In this document: in pieces, positions 23,046 through 35,883 of the stretch
Numbering within the stretch: position 1 is the stretch's first letter
How the letters are laid out: each line of letters begins with the position of its first letter
DNA from: Rosa chinensis
Lineage: Eukaryota > Streptophyta > Magnoliopsida > Rosales > Rosaceae
Direction: 5' to 3'
NCBI RefSeq assembly: GCF_002994745.2
Contig: NC_037090.1
Coordinates: 27,200,501-27,264,500, forward strand
Length of the DNA: 64,000 nt
Notes under the pieces: generated by a model
Database searches by the model: none
Seen by the model: only the letters and a program-made list of their open reading frames with translations
What the model was told of the DNA's origin: nothing
Translations under genes and position numbers: made by a program

Positions 23046-25208
23046 GTGGTTTGCAACGATTCAACTTGTGGAGATCGAATTTTGGAGATTGGGATTCTAG
23101 GGTTCATCGGATCTCTGAGCTTTCGAGGTAAATTCTGGCCATATGGCTTCAATTCAGACCTTGTGCTAGTTATGAATGTTGATTTACATGTTGAGATGAA
23201 GAGTTTTGCATAGGTCTTGCCGCCCAATTGGGAGGTCAGCGGCAATGCTGCCACCGCCTGTGGCGGCGTTTTCTGGCGGTTTCCGGCCACCTCAGGGATA
23301 GTTTTTGTTCCTGATTTTAATCTACTCGTCGATACGAGTATTTCGATATACAACATTTAATTTTTGGAGATCGTATGAGCATGTTAGGGTTTTTGTGATT
23401 TCGAACCGTTTGATTTTTGATCCTTGTGGATTCGATTGACCGATCGTCTTATAGCTTTGGCATATCGATCGTAGAGGTATTTCGGAGACTTTGGGTAGTC
23501 TCAGATGAGGTTTCGCCTCAATTAGTGTTACCTTTGGGGATTTTAGTTCAGAACAGGGGTTTCAAACTTTAATCGCTTGTGATTTGTGTACTAAGTTGAG
23601 ACCGTATGTGATTAGGTACTTGACCAAGTATTCTTGGACGGATATTTTTTGGTTATGCTACTCTGTTCTGTATAGAAGAAGCAGCAGGATTCAGAGGTGA
23701 GTAATCTCACAATGTTCATTTACGAACGGAGTTACCTTTATCGTTTTGGAAGTTATTTATTTAACTGTAAACTATAGTTGGTATTAGTGGCATTCTTGAG
23801 TGAATGACTACGTATATACATATTTAAGTGAAACATGTATATCTTTATGGGTTGAAGGGTGATTTAAGCAATATGGATTGATGGGTTTCATTATATTGTT
23901 TTGAGGCTTGACTTTTTGGGAGACAATGTGTTAGGAATTGAGAATTTCTATTGTTTTGAAAGCTATCAAGATTTGGTGTGATTGCTTTAACGAGAGTTGA
24001 AATGTTTTGATCAGATGACCAGGGGTCTGAAGATCTGAGAGTCACGGGTTGTGATTTCTCCTTTTGAGTTGATTTAACATTTTGGGTCCAGAGTGACTTG
24101 CTTAATGTTTAGAATCTGATGACCAGGGGTCGGAGGATTCGGAGGTCACGGGGTGACATCTCCTTTTGATTTGGTTTAATATTTTGGGTCCAAAGCAAAT
24201 TGCTTAACGTTTTGATCTGACGACCGAGGAGGTCTGATGATTGAGGGTCACAGGCGGTGACATCTCCTTTGAGAGTTGAGTAACATTTTGGTCATGATTG
24301 ACCTCTTTTAAATGTTTTGATCTGAAGGTCGGGGACTTGAGGATTTGGGGTCGCTGGGAGTGACCTCAGGCTTATATATCGGGACTTCACGCATTTGGTC
24401 GGGTCAGTGGGTACGATCAGTTAGAGCTCTAGTCTGTTGTCATTATATTCATGGGGAGTAGCAAGGAGTTACTTGATGCTCATGAGTACACGTTTTAAAA
24501 GGGAGTTTCGGGGATTCTTTCTTTTAAATGTCTAGGGTGGACTTGTTTATCATATTTAATTGTCAAAGTTTCAATTAATATGATTTTGTCACAGGGTGAC
24601 TTTTGTTGTTTCTTTGGGGAAAAGTATATTTTAATTGTCAGAGTTTCAATTAATATGTTTTTGTCACGGGGTGACTTTTGATGTTTTCTTTTGGGAAAAG
24701 AATATTGTTTTTGGGAAGCATGGTATGTGTTCCTCTTTCTCGAGTTGAAAGGTTTTCCTCGTTTTGTTAGAGTTGTGTGGGGTTATGTTTTGAGTTACTC
24801 ATACGAGCTTTCATAAGCTTACTGGGTTTGTTGTGTGGCAACCTGTTGCACTATTTGATGGTGTAGGGGTTAATCCTGCATGTCAGGGTAATCGTGGCTG
24901 AAGCTGAGTTCCGATTGTTGCAGTTTTACAGTAGGAAGCCAATTTTGTAACTTTACTGAGACTTCCACAAGCTCTGAGGAGCATTTACTTATTATTTTGT
25001 TGTGGCAATTTAATTCGTAAACTTGTGTAATATATGACTCTGCAGAGCGAGTATATATTGACATTGTGGGTTCAGGGCATCAGTATATACTTGGTTTAAA
25101 AGGAAAAAGTTTTTCATGTATTTTGTATTGATGACTGAACCATCACGCAAGTATAATTATGAGATTGTATATTGATTTTTAATTATGTTTAAAAATCGGG
25201 GCGTGACA
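23046..25208 (+). mobile_element. Truncated gypsy-type LTR
   Basis: A long non-coding stretch ends AAAATCGGGGCGTGACA, an end typical of long plant Ty3/gypsy LTRs, and carries CTTACTGGGTTTG near 24820 and a GGTGTAGGGG motif near 24864 seen in such LTRs. The matching TGTCACGCC start is absent, so the 5' end is missing. No internal region was found next to it. It could be a truncated solo LTR. The family call is from general resemblance. Confidence 0.45.
24005..24365. repeat. Degenerate tandem repeat in the gypsy-type LTR
   Basis: About four diverged units of 90-110 bp, each with TTTTGATCTGA-like, GACCAGGGGTC-like, GAGGTCACGGGGTGACATC-like and AACATTTTGG-like blocks. A second short repeat (TTGTCAGAGTTTCAATTAAT variants) occurs near 24553 and 24635. 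Confidence 0.7.
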
Positions 25209-25239
25209 AAAGATAAACTCAATCGGAGAAAAAAAAAAA

Positions 25240-26766
25240 GGGGGTGAAATTTGCACACCCAAAATTGCAAACCACACACCCTTTAATTTTTTTAATAATA
25301 TTTTATCTCACATCTCTTTTCACTTCCTAAAATACCCTCAAGTCAAATTCCCTTTTTTTGGCCTTTTTCTTTTCTCTCTCTTTCTCCTCCAAAACACGGC
25401 AAAATTTTTTTTGTTCTCATTTCCATCACCAGGCGACTCAGTCGTCAATTGCGTCCCAGAATTATCCAATAAAACTGAATCCCCTTCACAATTCTGACAT
25501 TTTGTCTTAAAAGGCTTTTCTTCTCAAACTGATTTAGTTTAACGTCTTCAAGAACCTCTACGTTCTTCGGAGATGACTTGTGATTATTATCTGTTCAATA
25601 GCAAAGCAAACAAGCTAATTACTCACTTGTACCAAAATCAAATAGTCAAACACTGAACTAAAATAATCCAAACCCAGAAGATGGAAATGAAAACAAGAAC
25701 TTGCGATTGCTGTGCACAGCTATCAGCTTCTTCCCTCTTGAACACAACCTTGCCATTATTGACAGCAAAAACGGAGAAACTTTTGGGCAATTTCCAGGCA
25801 CAGTACTTGGCAACAGAAACGGATGATCGAATTCTATGGTGGGTTTTGGAAGTCCCAACAATTAAAGTATCAGCATGAAATGCCTTTGCTTCCCTTACTA
25901 GAACTTTTCTGATCGGATTGCCTCTACACACCTTTAGCTTCAGATCAACCTGCCCACAATTCACATGCTCTCAAATCTCAATCCCCAACACCCAAAATTG
26001 AAACTAATTGACCACTCACATACTTGTCTCAGCATCCAATTGACCAATTCACAATATACAAAGAAACAAAATTGATGTCATTGACCTGCTTCAAGCTACA
26101 GAAACCTTCATAGGCAGAGAGCATAGAATCAAATGTCTTGACTAGCGAGAGCAAACACGAAGTCTCCTCTACAAAAACCCAAAACCCAAAACTCAAACAA
26201 AAGCCCAAAACTTCTCAATTTATCAGAATACATATTACCCACAAATCATAAAGAAGGGTTTTGTCGGAGATGATATGGAACGACATACTTCTCTTCCAAA
26301 AATCATAAAGGTTGGGAACCAGAAAAGTTCTGGTGCATCGATCGGAAGGTGAATTTGATTTTACTAAGCGGAGGGATTTGAAAGCTAGGGGTTATAGTGA
26401 AAATGGAAAAGGACGAATTTTTTTCCTCCTGATCTTATCTTACTTTCATCAAGCTATGATGAAGCACTTTGCTATGTAGAGACCACCAACCTTTATGGGG
26501 AAACTAATTTGAAAATAAAACAATCTCTGGAAGCAACTTCTAATCTTCAATGGAGGGTCGGTTGTTGTTTGGAGGAGAAAGAGAAATTAAATGAATGGTT
26601 CTGTCGTGGGTTGGAGAAGAAAGAGACAGAAAAGAAAAAGACTAAAAAAAAAAAGGAATTTGACTTGAGGGTATTTTAGGAAGTGAAAAGAGATGTAAGA
26701 TAAAATATTATTAAAATTGTAGAAGGGTGTGTGGTTTGCAATTTTGGGTATGCAAATTTCACCCCC
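25240..26766. mobile_element. Pack-MULE-like element with captured gene exons
   Basis: Ends GGGGGTGAAATTTGCA and TGCAAATTTCACCCC are inverted repeats extending over about 130 bp (25240-25375 and 26640-26766). The target appears to be poly-A (25231-25239 and about 26767-26775), compatible with a 9-bp duplication but not decisive. Inside are exons of a universal-stress-protein gene with an intron between them, so the capture was of genomic DNA rather than cDNA. No transposase. Confidence 0.75.
25638..26168 (-). pseudogene. Captured universal stress protein (USP) exons
   Basis: Two minus-strand segments join across a plausible intron: about 26168-26096 (LLSLVKTFDSMLSAYEGF, ending at a GTCAAT donor) and 25949-25638 (VDLKLKVCRGNP, then REAKAFHADTLIVGTSKTHH). 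The second part carries the USP alpha/beta-fold C-terminal half, with the GTSKTHH-to-SVAKYCAWKL region that replaces the ATP-binding loop in plant relatives, and ends in FSVFAVNNGKVVFKREE. The N-terminal strand is missing. The stop at 25638 lies after a non-homologous tail. The piece is enclosed by transposon ends, so it is not an independent gene. Confidence 0.7.
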
Positions 26767-26810
26767 CAAAAAAAATTTAATAAAAGAATGAATAATTCAT
26801 TTTTTACATT

Positions 26811-27643
26811 TTTTTTTTTAATCAAGGGAAATAGTATATTCATCACAAGTCAGAATAGGCCGTTACATTTCATTCCGCTGTAATTTAAGGACATAGACAA
26901 ACAAAAAGATAGTGGTAGTACCCACAAATGGTACATAAAAATATACCTACTCATTGTACATTCAAATACGTAAAGGTAGCGGAGACCCTCTTTTGGTACT
27001 ACTTCAGAGGCGCTAGAGATACATAAAGTGCACATCGGTGTTTAGCTTCCTAAATACAAGGAATTTATTATAATTAGACAAAACTAAAAACATAGGGATA
27101 GGCCTAGGGCAAAACACCCCAGCCCAAAATAGTAAGCCCAAGAGCATCCAAATGGAATAGTCCAACTCCAGAGCCCATCAAGCTTGCTTGGTCCTAGCCC
27201 ATCATCCCCTGTTGCCCCGATCTACGCCGTAGCCACCACCTGCTGCTCTGACCCAAACTATCACACCCCACGCCGTCACAGCGCATGCCGTGAAGACCTA
27301 TTCTCAAATCCCGTAGGTCCAGCGCCTCACCATCTGCACCACCATCGATTCCGAACCCATGTCGCCGGTCCTGATTAGCACAACCACACCGCCAGTCACA
27401 AAGATGTTGCCATAAAGACACACGTTGAAGCCATCAGGACCTACATACCTCGAGCGCAACCTTCCATGAAGCACCCTTGAAACTTATAGGATTGAATACC
27501 CGTTCGGCAGCAGATCTTAAGACATCGGCGATGCCGGAGGCCAGCACCGGTCAGGGCGCTGCTGGATGAGCTCGAGTACTTAGTCAGAAAGGAACCGGTC
27601 TTTGGGTGTTAGGGTTTCTCGAGGAAGAGAGAAAAAAAAAGTT
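26811..27643 (-). mobile_element. LINE-like retroposon, 5'-truncated
   Basis: A poly-T tract (26811-26819) marks the 3' tail of a minus-strand insertion. Flanks are similar but diverged: ATTCATTTTTTACATT (26795-26810) and ATTCCTTTTTTACGTT (27644-27659), 14 of 16 matching, as expected for an old target duplication. No reverse transcriptase is left. Short open frames here are not convincing. Confidence 0.6.
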
Positions 27644-27874
27644 ATTCCTTTTTTACGTTGTTTACAAATTACATGGAATTAAAGTAGGAACATAGCTAAG
27701 TCAGACAAGTATTGTTTACTAATATTCATGAATCAGAATTGAATATATTTTAGGATTAAATACTCGTTACTCCTCATACTTTTGCATGAAAAACAGTTTA
27801 GTCCTTATTCTTTCTAATTCTCACACAACAGGTCCTAAAATGACTATTAAACCCCTCACTTTTTTTCTCTCTCT

Positions 27875-27959
<85 letters not shown>

Positions 27960-27960
27960 G
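27875..27960. repeat. CT, TA and GT microsatellites
   Basis: Consecutive (TC)n, (TA)n, (GT)n and (TA)n runs inside the Mutator-like element, next to the border of a nested MITE. Confidence 0.9.
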
Positions 27961-29561
27961 TCCGGCTACACTAAGGGGGGTGTATTGTATATGGAATTAG
28001 TGGAACTTTTAAAGAAATCTATGGAATTTAAAAGTCTGGGTGTATTCAATATAGACTTTTAACAGTCCATGAAAGTCTTGAGGTATTCAATTAGGATTTT
28101 TAAAGACTTCATGAATTCCACCAAAATCTAGGGGTATTCAATTAGAACTTTTAAAAATGAATAAAAGTACAGATGTATTCAAAATATCATTCATACTTAT
28201 GGAATTAGAAAATCATGGATAATCATGGACTTTGTAGTGTTAACTATACATATCAAACTCCAATAATTTTCCAACCTCCAGACCAAAGATTTCAAAAAGT
28301 CTATCAAAGTTTCCTCTTCAAAAAAAAAAAGTCTATCAAAATTCTTCTCTCTACGCACGAAGAAGTTTGTCTTTCATCATCTCTCTTTCTTAATTTTTTG
28401 TCTTTTCTCTAATCTTTCATGATATCAACCTTTTTTGATACCCAACATGTTCATTGTAGTTGTTAAATACTTGAATGTGATTTTTGTTTTTGTTTCTTTT
28501 TTCAATTGTGATACTTCGAACCCTAATAGCAATAAAAATGATTTATGAAACCCTAAAACTCAAATATTGTGGTCTAACCCTAAGACCTTGAACCATACTA
28601 AATTTTATCTTATTAATTAATTATTCTCATTGATTTGAATTTATATTATGGTTTAAAAAAAGTTGAACAATTGAATTTCAATTGATTGATTATAGATCAA
28701 GACATTGACCAATATTGCTACAATATATGTTAATCGGTGAAAACAAAATTAATGAGAATAATTAACCATAAACATCAAGTGATCTATATTGTATATTTAT
28801 GTTGTTGGGAGATTAGGAATGAGAACAAACTCGCTAGACGGACTAACAATCATTTATTTGAGTCAATTTCTATTAAAAGATACTGGAGCATTGAAGAGAC
28901 AACAAGTTATTATTTTGTTTTGTGTTTGGGCTGCATTTGTTTTTTTTTTTTAATATATTTTGTACATCCTAGGAAATCTGTAGAAGTCGTTCATAATAAA
29001 GTATATAGATATTCATGAATCAATAAAAGTCTGTTGCTAAAATCAATGGTTTTAAGAAATCCATAACAGTCATTCAATTTTTTAAAGAGTCTGTGGACAT
29101 TTTAAAAAGTCTGTCATTTAAAAAAAGTCTGCACAAATCCAAATACAATACACCCTCCTAAGGACGTCCTTACCTAGCCTTAGGTACGGATTTCCAGTTT
29201 TCACCCACTTTCCGATCACATTTTCATATCTTAACCATTCAGTTTTTAGGTCCTAATGTATAGATCACCTCTGCAAAATTTCAGTCAATTTGGTGATCGT
29301 TAAGGCATCAAAAACTGCAATTTACCATTATAAATACGAACAGTTCCAGTTCGACAGATTCGGTCCATTCGTGTAAATTGCAGTTTTGGACGCCTTAACG
29401 ATCACCAATTTGGCTGAAATTTTGCGGAGGTGATCTATACATTAGGACCTAAAAATTGAACGGTTAAGATGTAAAAATGTGATCGGAAAGTGGGTGAAAA
29501 CACCAAATCCGTACCTAAACCTTAGGTAAGGACATCCTTACCTGAGAAAAATCCTATATAT
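27955..29561. mobile_element. Palindromic MITE, interrupted
   Basis: The sequence 29162-29561 folds back on itself: GTACGGATTTCCAG... to the centre near 29350 is complementary to the right half. Its left end (TATATAGTCCGGCTACACTAAG, 27955-27976 region) is separated from the rest by the Harbinger-like element, and the right end returns to CCTATATA. Superfamily not assigned. Confidence 0.65.
27975..29158. mobile_element. PIF/Harbinger-like non-autonomous element
   Basis: Ends GGGGGGTGTATTGTAT and ATACAATACACCCTCC are inverted repeats, and the 3-bp duplication TAA flanks them (27972-27974 and 29159-29161), the TWA type of PIF/Harbinger. Short motifs AGTCTGT and TTTTAAA recur near both ends. No transposase frame; the open frame at 28737-29018 is not recognisable. 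Confidence 0.75.
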
Positions 29562-29569
29562 ATATATAT

Positions 29570-29787
29570 TGTTTAAGGAAATCTCTTTTCTGTGTTTGGC
29601 CCAAACTCTAGGTTACTTGACCTAGTGGTAATAGGTTAAATTAGAAGGATCTAGATTCCTATTCAATGTACGATTACATTCCTTGTATGATTGAGATTCT
29701 ATGCATTGTAATCCTCTATATAAAGAGGCCCCTATTATCAATGAGAATACATAGCAATTTCCTCTCAATTTCTGATTCCCTAAAACA
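29570..29787 (+). repeat. 5' LTR of the copia element
   Basis: 218 bp from TGTTTAAGG to CTAAAACA. It contains CTATATAAAGAGG, a likely TATA-type promoter. Confidence 0.92.
29717..29725 (+). promoter_or_regulatory. TATA box in the 5' LTR
   Basis: TATATAAAG in the LTR, about 60 bp before its end; the same motif is at 36032-36040 in the 3' LTR and in the related LTRs at 21719 and 51426. Promoter role is inferred. Confidence 0.6.
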
Positions 29788-29801
29788 CGTTATCTGCACG
29801 A
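29788..29801 (+). other. Putative primer-binding site
   Basis: CGTTATCTGCACGA directly follows the 5' LTR, the expected position for a tRNA primer site. The matching tRNA was not determined. Confidence 0.5.
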
Positions 29802-29920
29802 AGACCTAACCCTGAAACCCTAATTTCGTAGCTTTCAAATCCCAATAACCTCCGCCGCCCAACTTGAAGTTCTCACCTCCAGGAGCCTAGACTGGAATCG
29901 ACCTGAACCGGCCACCGGAA

Positions 29921-30430
29921 GTGACCAAACCGGCCTCCCAAGAGAAGAATCCGAAGATCTCCTGCCTGGTTTGCCATCTTCCCGTCCACCTTCCACTGCC
30001 ATCTTTTGTCAGTAACTGCACCTCGTCCCCAGATTCCGGGAACCGAAAAACCATCACCGGAACCGGCCAGGAAACATCCGAACCGGTCGATGCTGCACCA
30101 CCGAACCGCCGCCTGCTTCAGTCAACCCTGCCTCAGTCAACCCAGCCCAGCAGAAGTAGCCCAACTTTAGCTTCGGCCCAAAAGAAAGAAAAAACCCTAG
30201 GCCCAGAAGCAGAAGGACCAGCCCAGGCCCAGAAGCCAAGAAGTAGCCCAGAGCCACGTCAGCGTCCACGCAGGCACCCAGTCAGCTTGCCACGTCTGCA
30301 ACTGATCTGCCACATCAGCGACCGTGCCACGTCAGCAGATAGGTCAACTCTGGTCAACCGTCGGTCAACCTTTTTCCGGCCAACTTCAGGCGACTTTTCC
30401 GGCAACTTTTTCCGGCCAAATTTCCAGTGA
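29921..30430 (+). other. Open frame in the copia leader, function unknown
   Basis: A 169-residue open frame, rich in proline, arginine and serine, lies between the 5' LTR and gag. Composition is low-complexity and no family is recognised. It may be chance openness in a GC-richer leader. Confidence 0.25.
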
Positions 30431-30825
30431 CCTATTTCGAGGTATTTTTTACTAAACGGTCCCATTTTTTAGAGTTTTTAAATTCAATTTCTCTTCTTTT
30501 TCGGGGACTTGCAACCTCCCTTCTTCTACCCGCCTTTCTTTATCATAGGGGAGACCAAATTAAGCCAAACTATGGGGGTTCGTGCTCACTCCAAGCTTAG
30601 AGCTTGTAGAGTCCTCCAAACTTAGAGCTTGTTGAGATAAAACGATCGACCGCAAACATCATTGTTTTGATCTAATCCAACCCCTCTTGGAATCGAATTT
30701 CTTGGAAGCGACTACGCTCGGAAATTCCTAATTTCTTGGAAGTGACTACGCTCAGAAATTTTATATGTTTTCGTGGTAGCCTTTCACGCTCCGAAACTAA
30801 CACTAATTTCTTGTTATCTTTCAGG

Positions 30826-31734
30826 ATGAGTAACCTGAACAAATTGGACTTTTCTCCATTGGGAACAACTGGCTCTGTATATCACATGTGGGTTCGTGAT
30901 GTCCCCCAGCATCTCAAGGCCGATGGAATCCTGGATACGATTCTCGAGCCTAACCAGGACGTGCTAACTGTTGAGCAAGCTCAAGCTTTGGAAGCAAATA
31001 GAGCAGCCTTAGAGGCAAATAAGGCGAAAGCCATCATCCTAATGACTCGTCATATGGATGATTCGCTCCAGTACGAGTGTATGAATGAAGAAGACCCCAG
31101 AAGGCTGTGGGTCTCACTTGAAGAAAGATTTGGCAACGTCCGTGACTCCCTGCTTCATGACCTAGAAGTGAGATGGCATAGCCTCCGCTTCTGTGATTTC
31201 AAGTCAGTTCTTGACTACAACTCGGAAGCACTTCGCATTAAATCCTTAATGAAATTCTGTGGTAAAGAGATCATAGATGCGATGTTGATTGAGAAGACTC
31301 TCTCTACCTTCCCAGTCTTTGCATTGATGGTTGCTAAGAACTATCGAATCGATGTTAATGCAAGACGGATCACAAGGTTTCATGAGCTCATTGGAGCTAT
31401 GAATGTCGCTGAAAAGCATGACAATATCCTTGTGAAGAACTATAATTCGAGATCCGTGGAAACAGAGCATATTCCGAAATGCAATTATATTTATGCCTCT
31501 AACAGAGGGCACCAAGAGCGAAACCCTAATCTTAGGGATACTTCTGGACGTTCTGGTCCATATAATCGCTCTACTTGGGAAGGAAACCGCCAAAATAGGC
31601 GAACACGGAACCGAAGAGGTAAACGTGGAAAGAGAGAGGGAGGCAACGCCTCTGGCCATGTTGGTGGCGCCACCAACACTAAGAGCCATCTAAATGACGC
31701 TTTCAAAGCGCCTCAATCAATGGAGTTCGAGTAA
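30826..31734 (+). CDS. gag: Copia gag polyprotein, cut by a nonsense codon
   Basis: The likely start is ATG at 30826 (MSNLNKLDFSPLGTTG), although the frame is open from 30736. The protein has the copia gag core (LEERFGNVRDSLLHDLEVRW, AMLIEKTLSTFPVFALMVAK) and a basic C-terminus. TAA at 31732-31734 ends it; in the same frame immediately after comes the zinc knuckle CSRCAVSDHWAHIC (CX2CX4HX4C) and a tail to TGA near 31836. The knuckle binds the packaged RNA in intact elements, so the stop removes it. Confidence 0.8.
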   Translation: MSNLNKLDFSPLGTTGSVYHMWVRDVPQHLKADGILDTILEPNQDVLTVEQAQALEANRAALEANKAKAIILMTRHMDDSLQYECMNEEDPRRLWVSLEERFGNVRDSLLHDLEVRWHSLRFCDFKSVLDYNSEALRIKSLMKFCGKEIIDAMLIEKTLSTFPVFALMVAKNYRIDVNARRITRFHELIGAMNVAEKHDNILVKNYNSRSVETEHIPKCNYIYASNRGHQERNPNLRDTSGRSGPYNRSTWEGNRQNRRTRNRRGKRGKREGGNASGHVGGATNTKSHLNDAFKAPQSMEFE

Positions 31735-34700
31735 AGAGATGTATGTTCTCGATGTGCAGTGTCTGATCATTGGGCACACATTTGTAGAGCTCGTGAAGAA
31801 TTTGTCACCGCCTACAAAGCATATTGTGAAGAATGAGAAGCTCACTATGTGGAACAAGAAGATCAAGAAGATGATCTAGAGTGAAGGGTTGAAGACTACA
31901 AATCTGGCTGGGATCAATAGATCGCTAATTCTGTTTAAGTCTTTATTTTTCCAAGAGATGTAATAGGCAATTGCGATATACTTTGTAGTAAATGTTAATG
32001 GTTTAGTCTTTCTTCAAAGTAGGCTCACCCAAAGTAAGTGTGATGTCTAAGAAGGTTTTGAGATTAGTGGTACTTAAGCGAGCCTTGCTCCACCGACATC
32101 TCTCTACTCACTTGGTCACATTTATTTTGGAATTACCGAAAGAAGTTAGACGACTACCATTGTTTTGTATTAACTAGCATTTGGATTAGATTCTCCTAAT
32201 GGTTAAGAGACAATGATGTACTCTGTTGGTTTATGAATAAAATTTCAAATTCTTTTCATTATGACTCCATTTTGATTCTGAGCATATGACTTTGTGACTA
32301 TGATGGCTGGGCCATCAGTATTAATTCAAGGACATGGAATAGCCCAAGTTCCACTTGCCAAATGGCACCTTGATTACTGTCACAGAAACTCTCTACGCTC
32401 TTAGGGAAAATCGTACCCTATGAATAGCCAATGAATTCCATGCGAAAATGCATGTATAGAACGGAAATGAGTTCCTTTGCAATACCTTTAATGATTGCGA
32501 ACAAAGGAGCATCTTAGAGAAGTTTATGTGTCTCTCTAGTGGACTCTATGTCACAATTCGAGCTATTAATCCAATAAAAGTTATGAGAGAAGACCTCTTG
32601 GATTTAGACACATATTGGCTTTGTCACGACAGGATAGATCATCCTAGTCATGATATGATGATCCGTCTACAAAAGACTTCACACGGACATCTTTTCTCTC
32701 GAGCGAAATGAAGCATGAATCAAAAGTTGATTCCTAGACTAAGTGTGACCGACGCTGCTGCCTAGGGCACCGCCTCCATCCACCACCAGCCTAGGGCTGG
32801 CGTAGTCCTTATCCATGGCGCCATGGATGGCGTCCATCATGGTGATGGCGCCCCAGGTGATGCTGCAATCACCAACTTGCTTCAGAATAGCGTTTCAGAC
32901 GCTCAGGCCTAACCAAAATTCTCATTGGTTGATTCTTAAGCCTCTCGCTCGTTTTACAAAGTCGTTCCTTACGGAAATTAGGACTGAGACCATCCTATGC
33001 AAAGGATATGAAAATACTCATTATGTTCTTACATAGAATACGTGGGGATTCTGTGGACTAGTTCAACCAACTTGCGGACGTTTAAATATCTTATGATATT
33101 GGTTGACAGGCAAACACGTTGGTCACATGTTGTGCCATTGTCCACTTGTAAATGCTGCTTATGCTACACTCCTAGCAAATATCATATGACAACGGGCTCA
33201 CTCCTCGGATCATCCTAATTCCGTCAATTGGACTTGATGATGCTAGAGAGTTTACATCGAAGACTTTCGATGGTTATTGTATTAGGACTGATGTTGGACA
33301 TCATTTTCCCATGAACACACCCAAATGGTCTCACGGAAACGACTACGATGGTAGTCTGGACATTGGTAATGCGCACCAATTTCCTTATATCCGCTTGAGG
33401 TGATGCAATATCGCATGCAGCTATGCTAATTCGTCTACGACCCACCGCCACTCAATCTACCTCTGCATTACAGCTAGTGACTGGGTACAAGTATCGTATT
33501 TACGCATCTTTGAGTATGCCATTTATGTGCCAATTGCGCCGCCACAGCGCTCTATGATGGGTCCTCACAGACGAATGGGCAACTACATTGGATTTGAGAC
33601 TCCAACAATCGTCCGCCACTTCATGCCCTTGGTAGGCGATCTCCTTACCGCTAGATTTGCTGATGTCACTTTGATGATACAGTCTTCCCATCGTTAGGGG
33701 GAGATAAGAACACGGATGTTCAGCAGGAACGACAGGAATTGTCGTGGTCTGTCCCCACTATGTCTCATCTCGATCCCTACTAAAGTGACGAGATCACACA
33801 AATATGCTGCAAACATGCCTGCAAGGAATGGCATCCCTACGAGAGGACGTAGCGCCACCCTACATAGAGGTAGTCATGGCGCCAAAGCCAAAGAGAGTGG
33901 CACTCTGGCCCTGGCCCCAGCTACGATGCATGGGAGGCCCGTGGGTTTCGAAGGATACTTTGGCACATTGCAATCCTTTGATCATCGACACTCAAAATCC
34001 GTCTCATGAGTATCTTCCGGGTTATGGTTATCGTTGGGGGATGCCTCAATGTCAGAACCTATTCCTGAGAATATAGAGCTCTATGAAACTTACACTAGTG
34101 TACATGAGACGTGGGATAGAAACTCTATCATAATTGATGATGTAGTTGCGCATGAGTTTGTTGAGTCAGATGATATCGAACCACGCTCTGTTGATGAATG
34201 AATGCCAACGTAGAGAAATCCGGCCTAAATGGAAAGATGTGATCCAGGTTAAGTTGGATTCTCTAACGAAGAGGAAGGTTTTTGAGCCAGTGATGCCAAC
34301 ACCTCCCGACATAAAACCTATTGACTAATGGGTCTTCGTTAGAAAGCGTAGTGAGAAAAAGATATGGTAATCTCGCCTTATGGCGCAAGGCTTCTCATAA
34401 AACGTCCTAGAATCGACTACGATGAGGTATATTCTCTCGTAATGGATGTCATTGCACTCCACTACCCTGTCAGTTTGGTAGTTTCCGAATAACTGAACAT
34501 GCAGCTTACAAATGTGGTCACTACGTATCTCTATAGGGATCTAGATACGGAATATACATGAAGGTTCATGGTGAACTTCATTTGCCCAAGTCAAGTAGCT
34601 CTAGACCACGGAGGGCGTTTACAAAGAGGTTGAAATGCTCACTAAACTAAAGTGACTACTTTATTGGGAAGGGATATGCCCACACGTTTCGGATTCTATC

Positions 34701-35870
34701 GCGGTTCATGTTGGACATGATCTTCATTAGAAGCCCTTAAAGAGTTAAGGGAAACCGCTGAACACTTGAAATCCGATTTTGAGATGAAGGATTATGGGAG
34801 AACACGATTATGTCTCGGTTTGGAACTTGAGCATCGTGTTGATAGATGCTTAGGCATTTTGACAAGTTCAAACTTTCAAGCACCCCCATGATCGTCCGTA
34901 GTCTTGATCCTGAAAAGGATCCTCTTCGTTCGAAGGATGATGACGAAGATGCGCTAGGGGCAGAAATGCCCTAGTTAAGTACAATAGGCGCATTATTGTA
35001 CCTAGCTCAATGCACAAGACCGGACATCTCATTTACCATGAACTTGTTAGCTAAGATATAGCTCTGCGCCAACGCGACGCCATTAGATTGGTGTAAAAGA
35101 TATCCTCCAGTACTTGAGATGTACGATTGATATGGGGTTGTTCTATCGCTACAGAGAGACGTTGGATTCAAACCCATCACACACCAAGAACGCCGCCAAC
35201 ACTGGCCTGCGTCCGTTATCCCCATCCCAAAACGACATGTGTTTTGGAAGGTTTTGCTGATATTGGGTATCTCTTTGACCCATACAAAGGTCATTCCCAA
35301 ACTGGTTAATTGTTCATCATGGGTAAAGACAGTGATATCTTGGAGGTCTACAGAAATAGACCCTAGTCGCTATATCTTCGAACAATGCAGAGATCATTGC
35401 TCTTCACGAAGTGGTTCGTGAATGTATATGGATTGGATCCATAATTACGCATGTTCGAAAAGTTGTGGTTTGAAGTATACCACAAATGAGCCTACACAAA
35501 TGAAGCAAGGCTACATCAAAAGCGACAACACCAAGGATAATAAGCAACAACAGACTCTCCTCAAGATCAAAGTGAACTAGGTTCGATCTGAGGACAATGT
35601 GGCAGACTTGTTTACTAAGTTATTGCCCAAATCCACGTTCGAGAAACATGTATCAAGAATTGGCTTGCGGAAATTATCTGAACTCCCATGATGGTAGTCA
35701 TCAGGGGGAGACGCAGACATCAGGGGGAGATGTCTACATGTTCATCTCGAAACGTGAAGGGTGTGTTGTGCTCTTTTTCCCCTTCGACCGAGGTTATTTT
35801 TGTCCCACTGGGTTTTTGTTACTCAGCAAGGTTTTTAACGAGGCAACGAGAGAAGCACCGCGTTTGGGCA
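31735..35870 (+). pseudogene. pol: Degenerate copia pol region
   Basis: Fragments in order: zinc knuckle (31744-31785), integrase zinc-binding-like HDRIDHPSHDMMIRLQK (about 32619), reverse transcriptase start WKDVIQVKLDSLTKRKVFEP (about 34227), and the end of the polyprotein near 34850-35660, including DPEKDP and an LLPKSTFEKHVS-like end. Frames shift repeatedly and stops are frequent, so no functional polymerase or integrase can be made. Confidence 0.8.
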
Positions 35871-35876
35871 ACACAT

Positions 35877-35883
35877 GGGGGAG
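35877..35883 (+). other. Polypurine tract
   Basis: GGGGGAG directly before the 3' LTR, the expected second-strand priming site. Confidence 0.6.

Noticed and set aside
27184..27421. Open frames on both strands (64 and 75 residues)
   Set aside because: They lie in a GC-richer part of a LINE-like insertion, overlap each other and match nothing I recognise.
33716..34076. Overlapping frames of 97 and 90 residues in the copia element
   Set aside because: Fragments in a region of many frameshifts; treated as part of the degenerate pol region.
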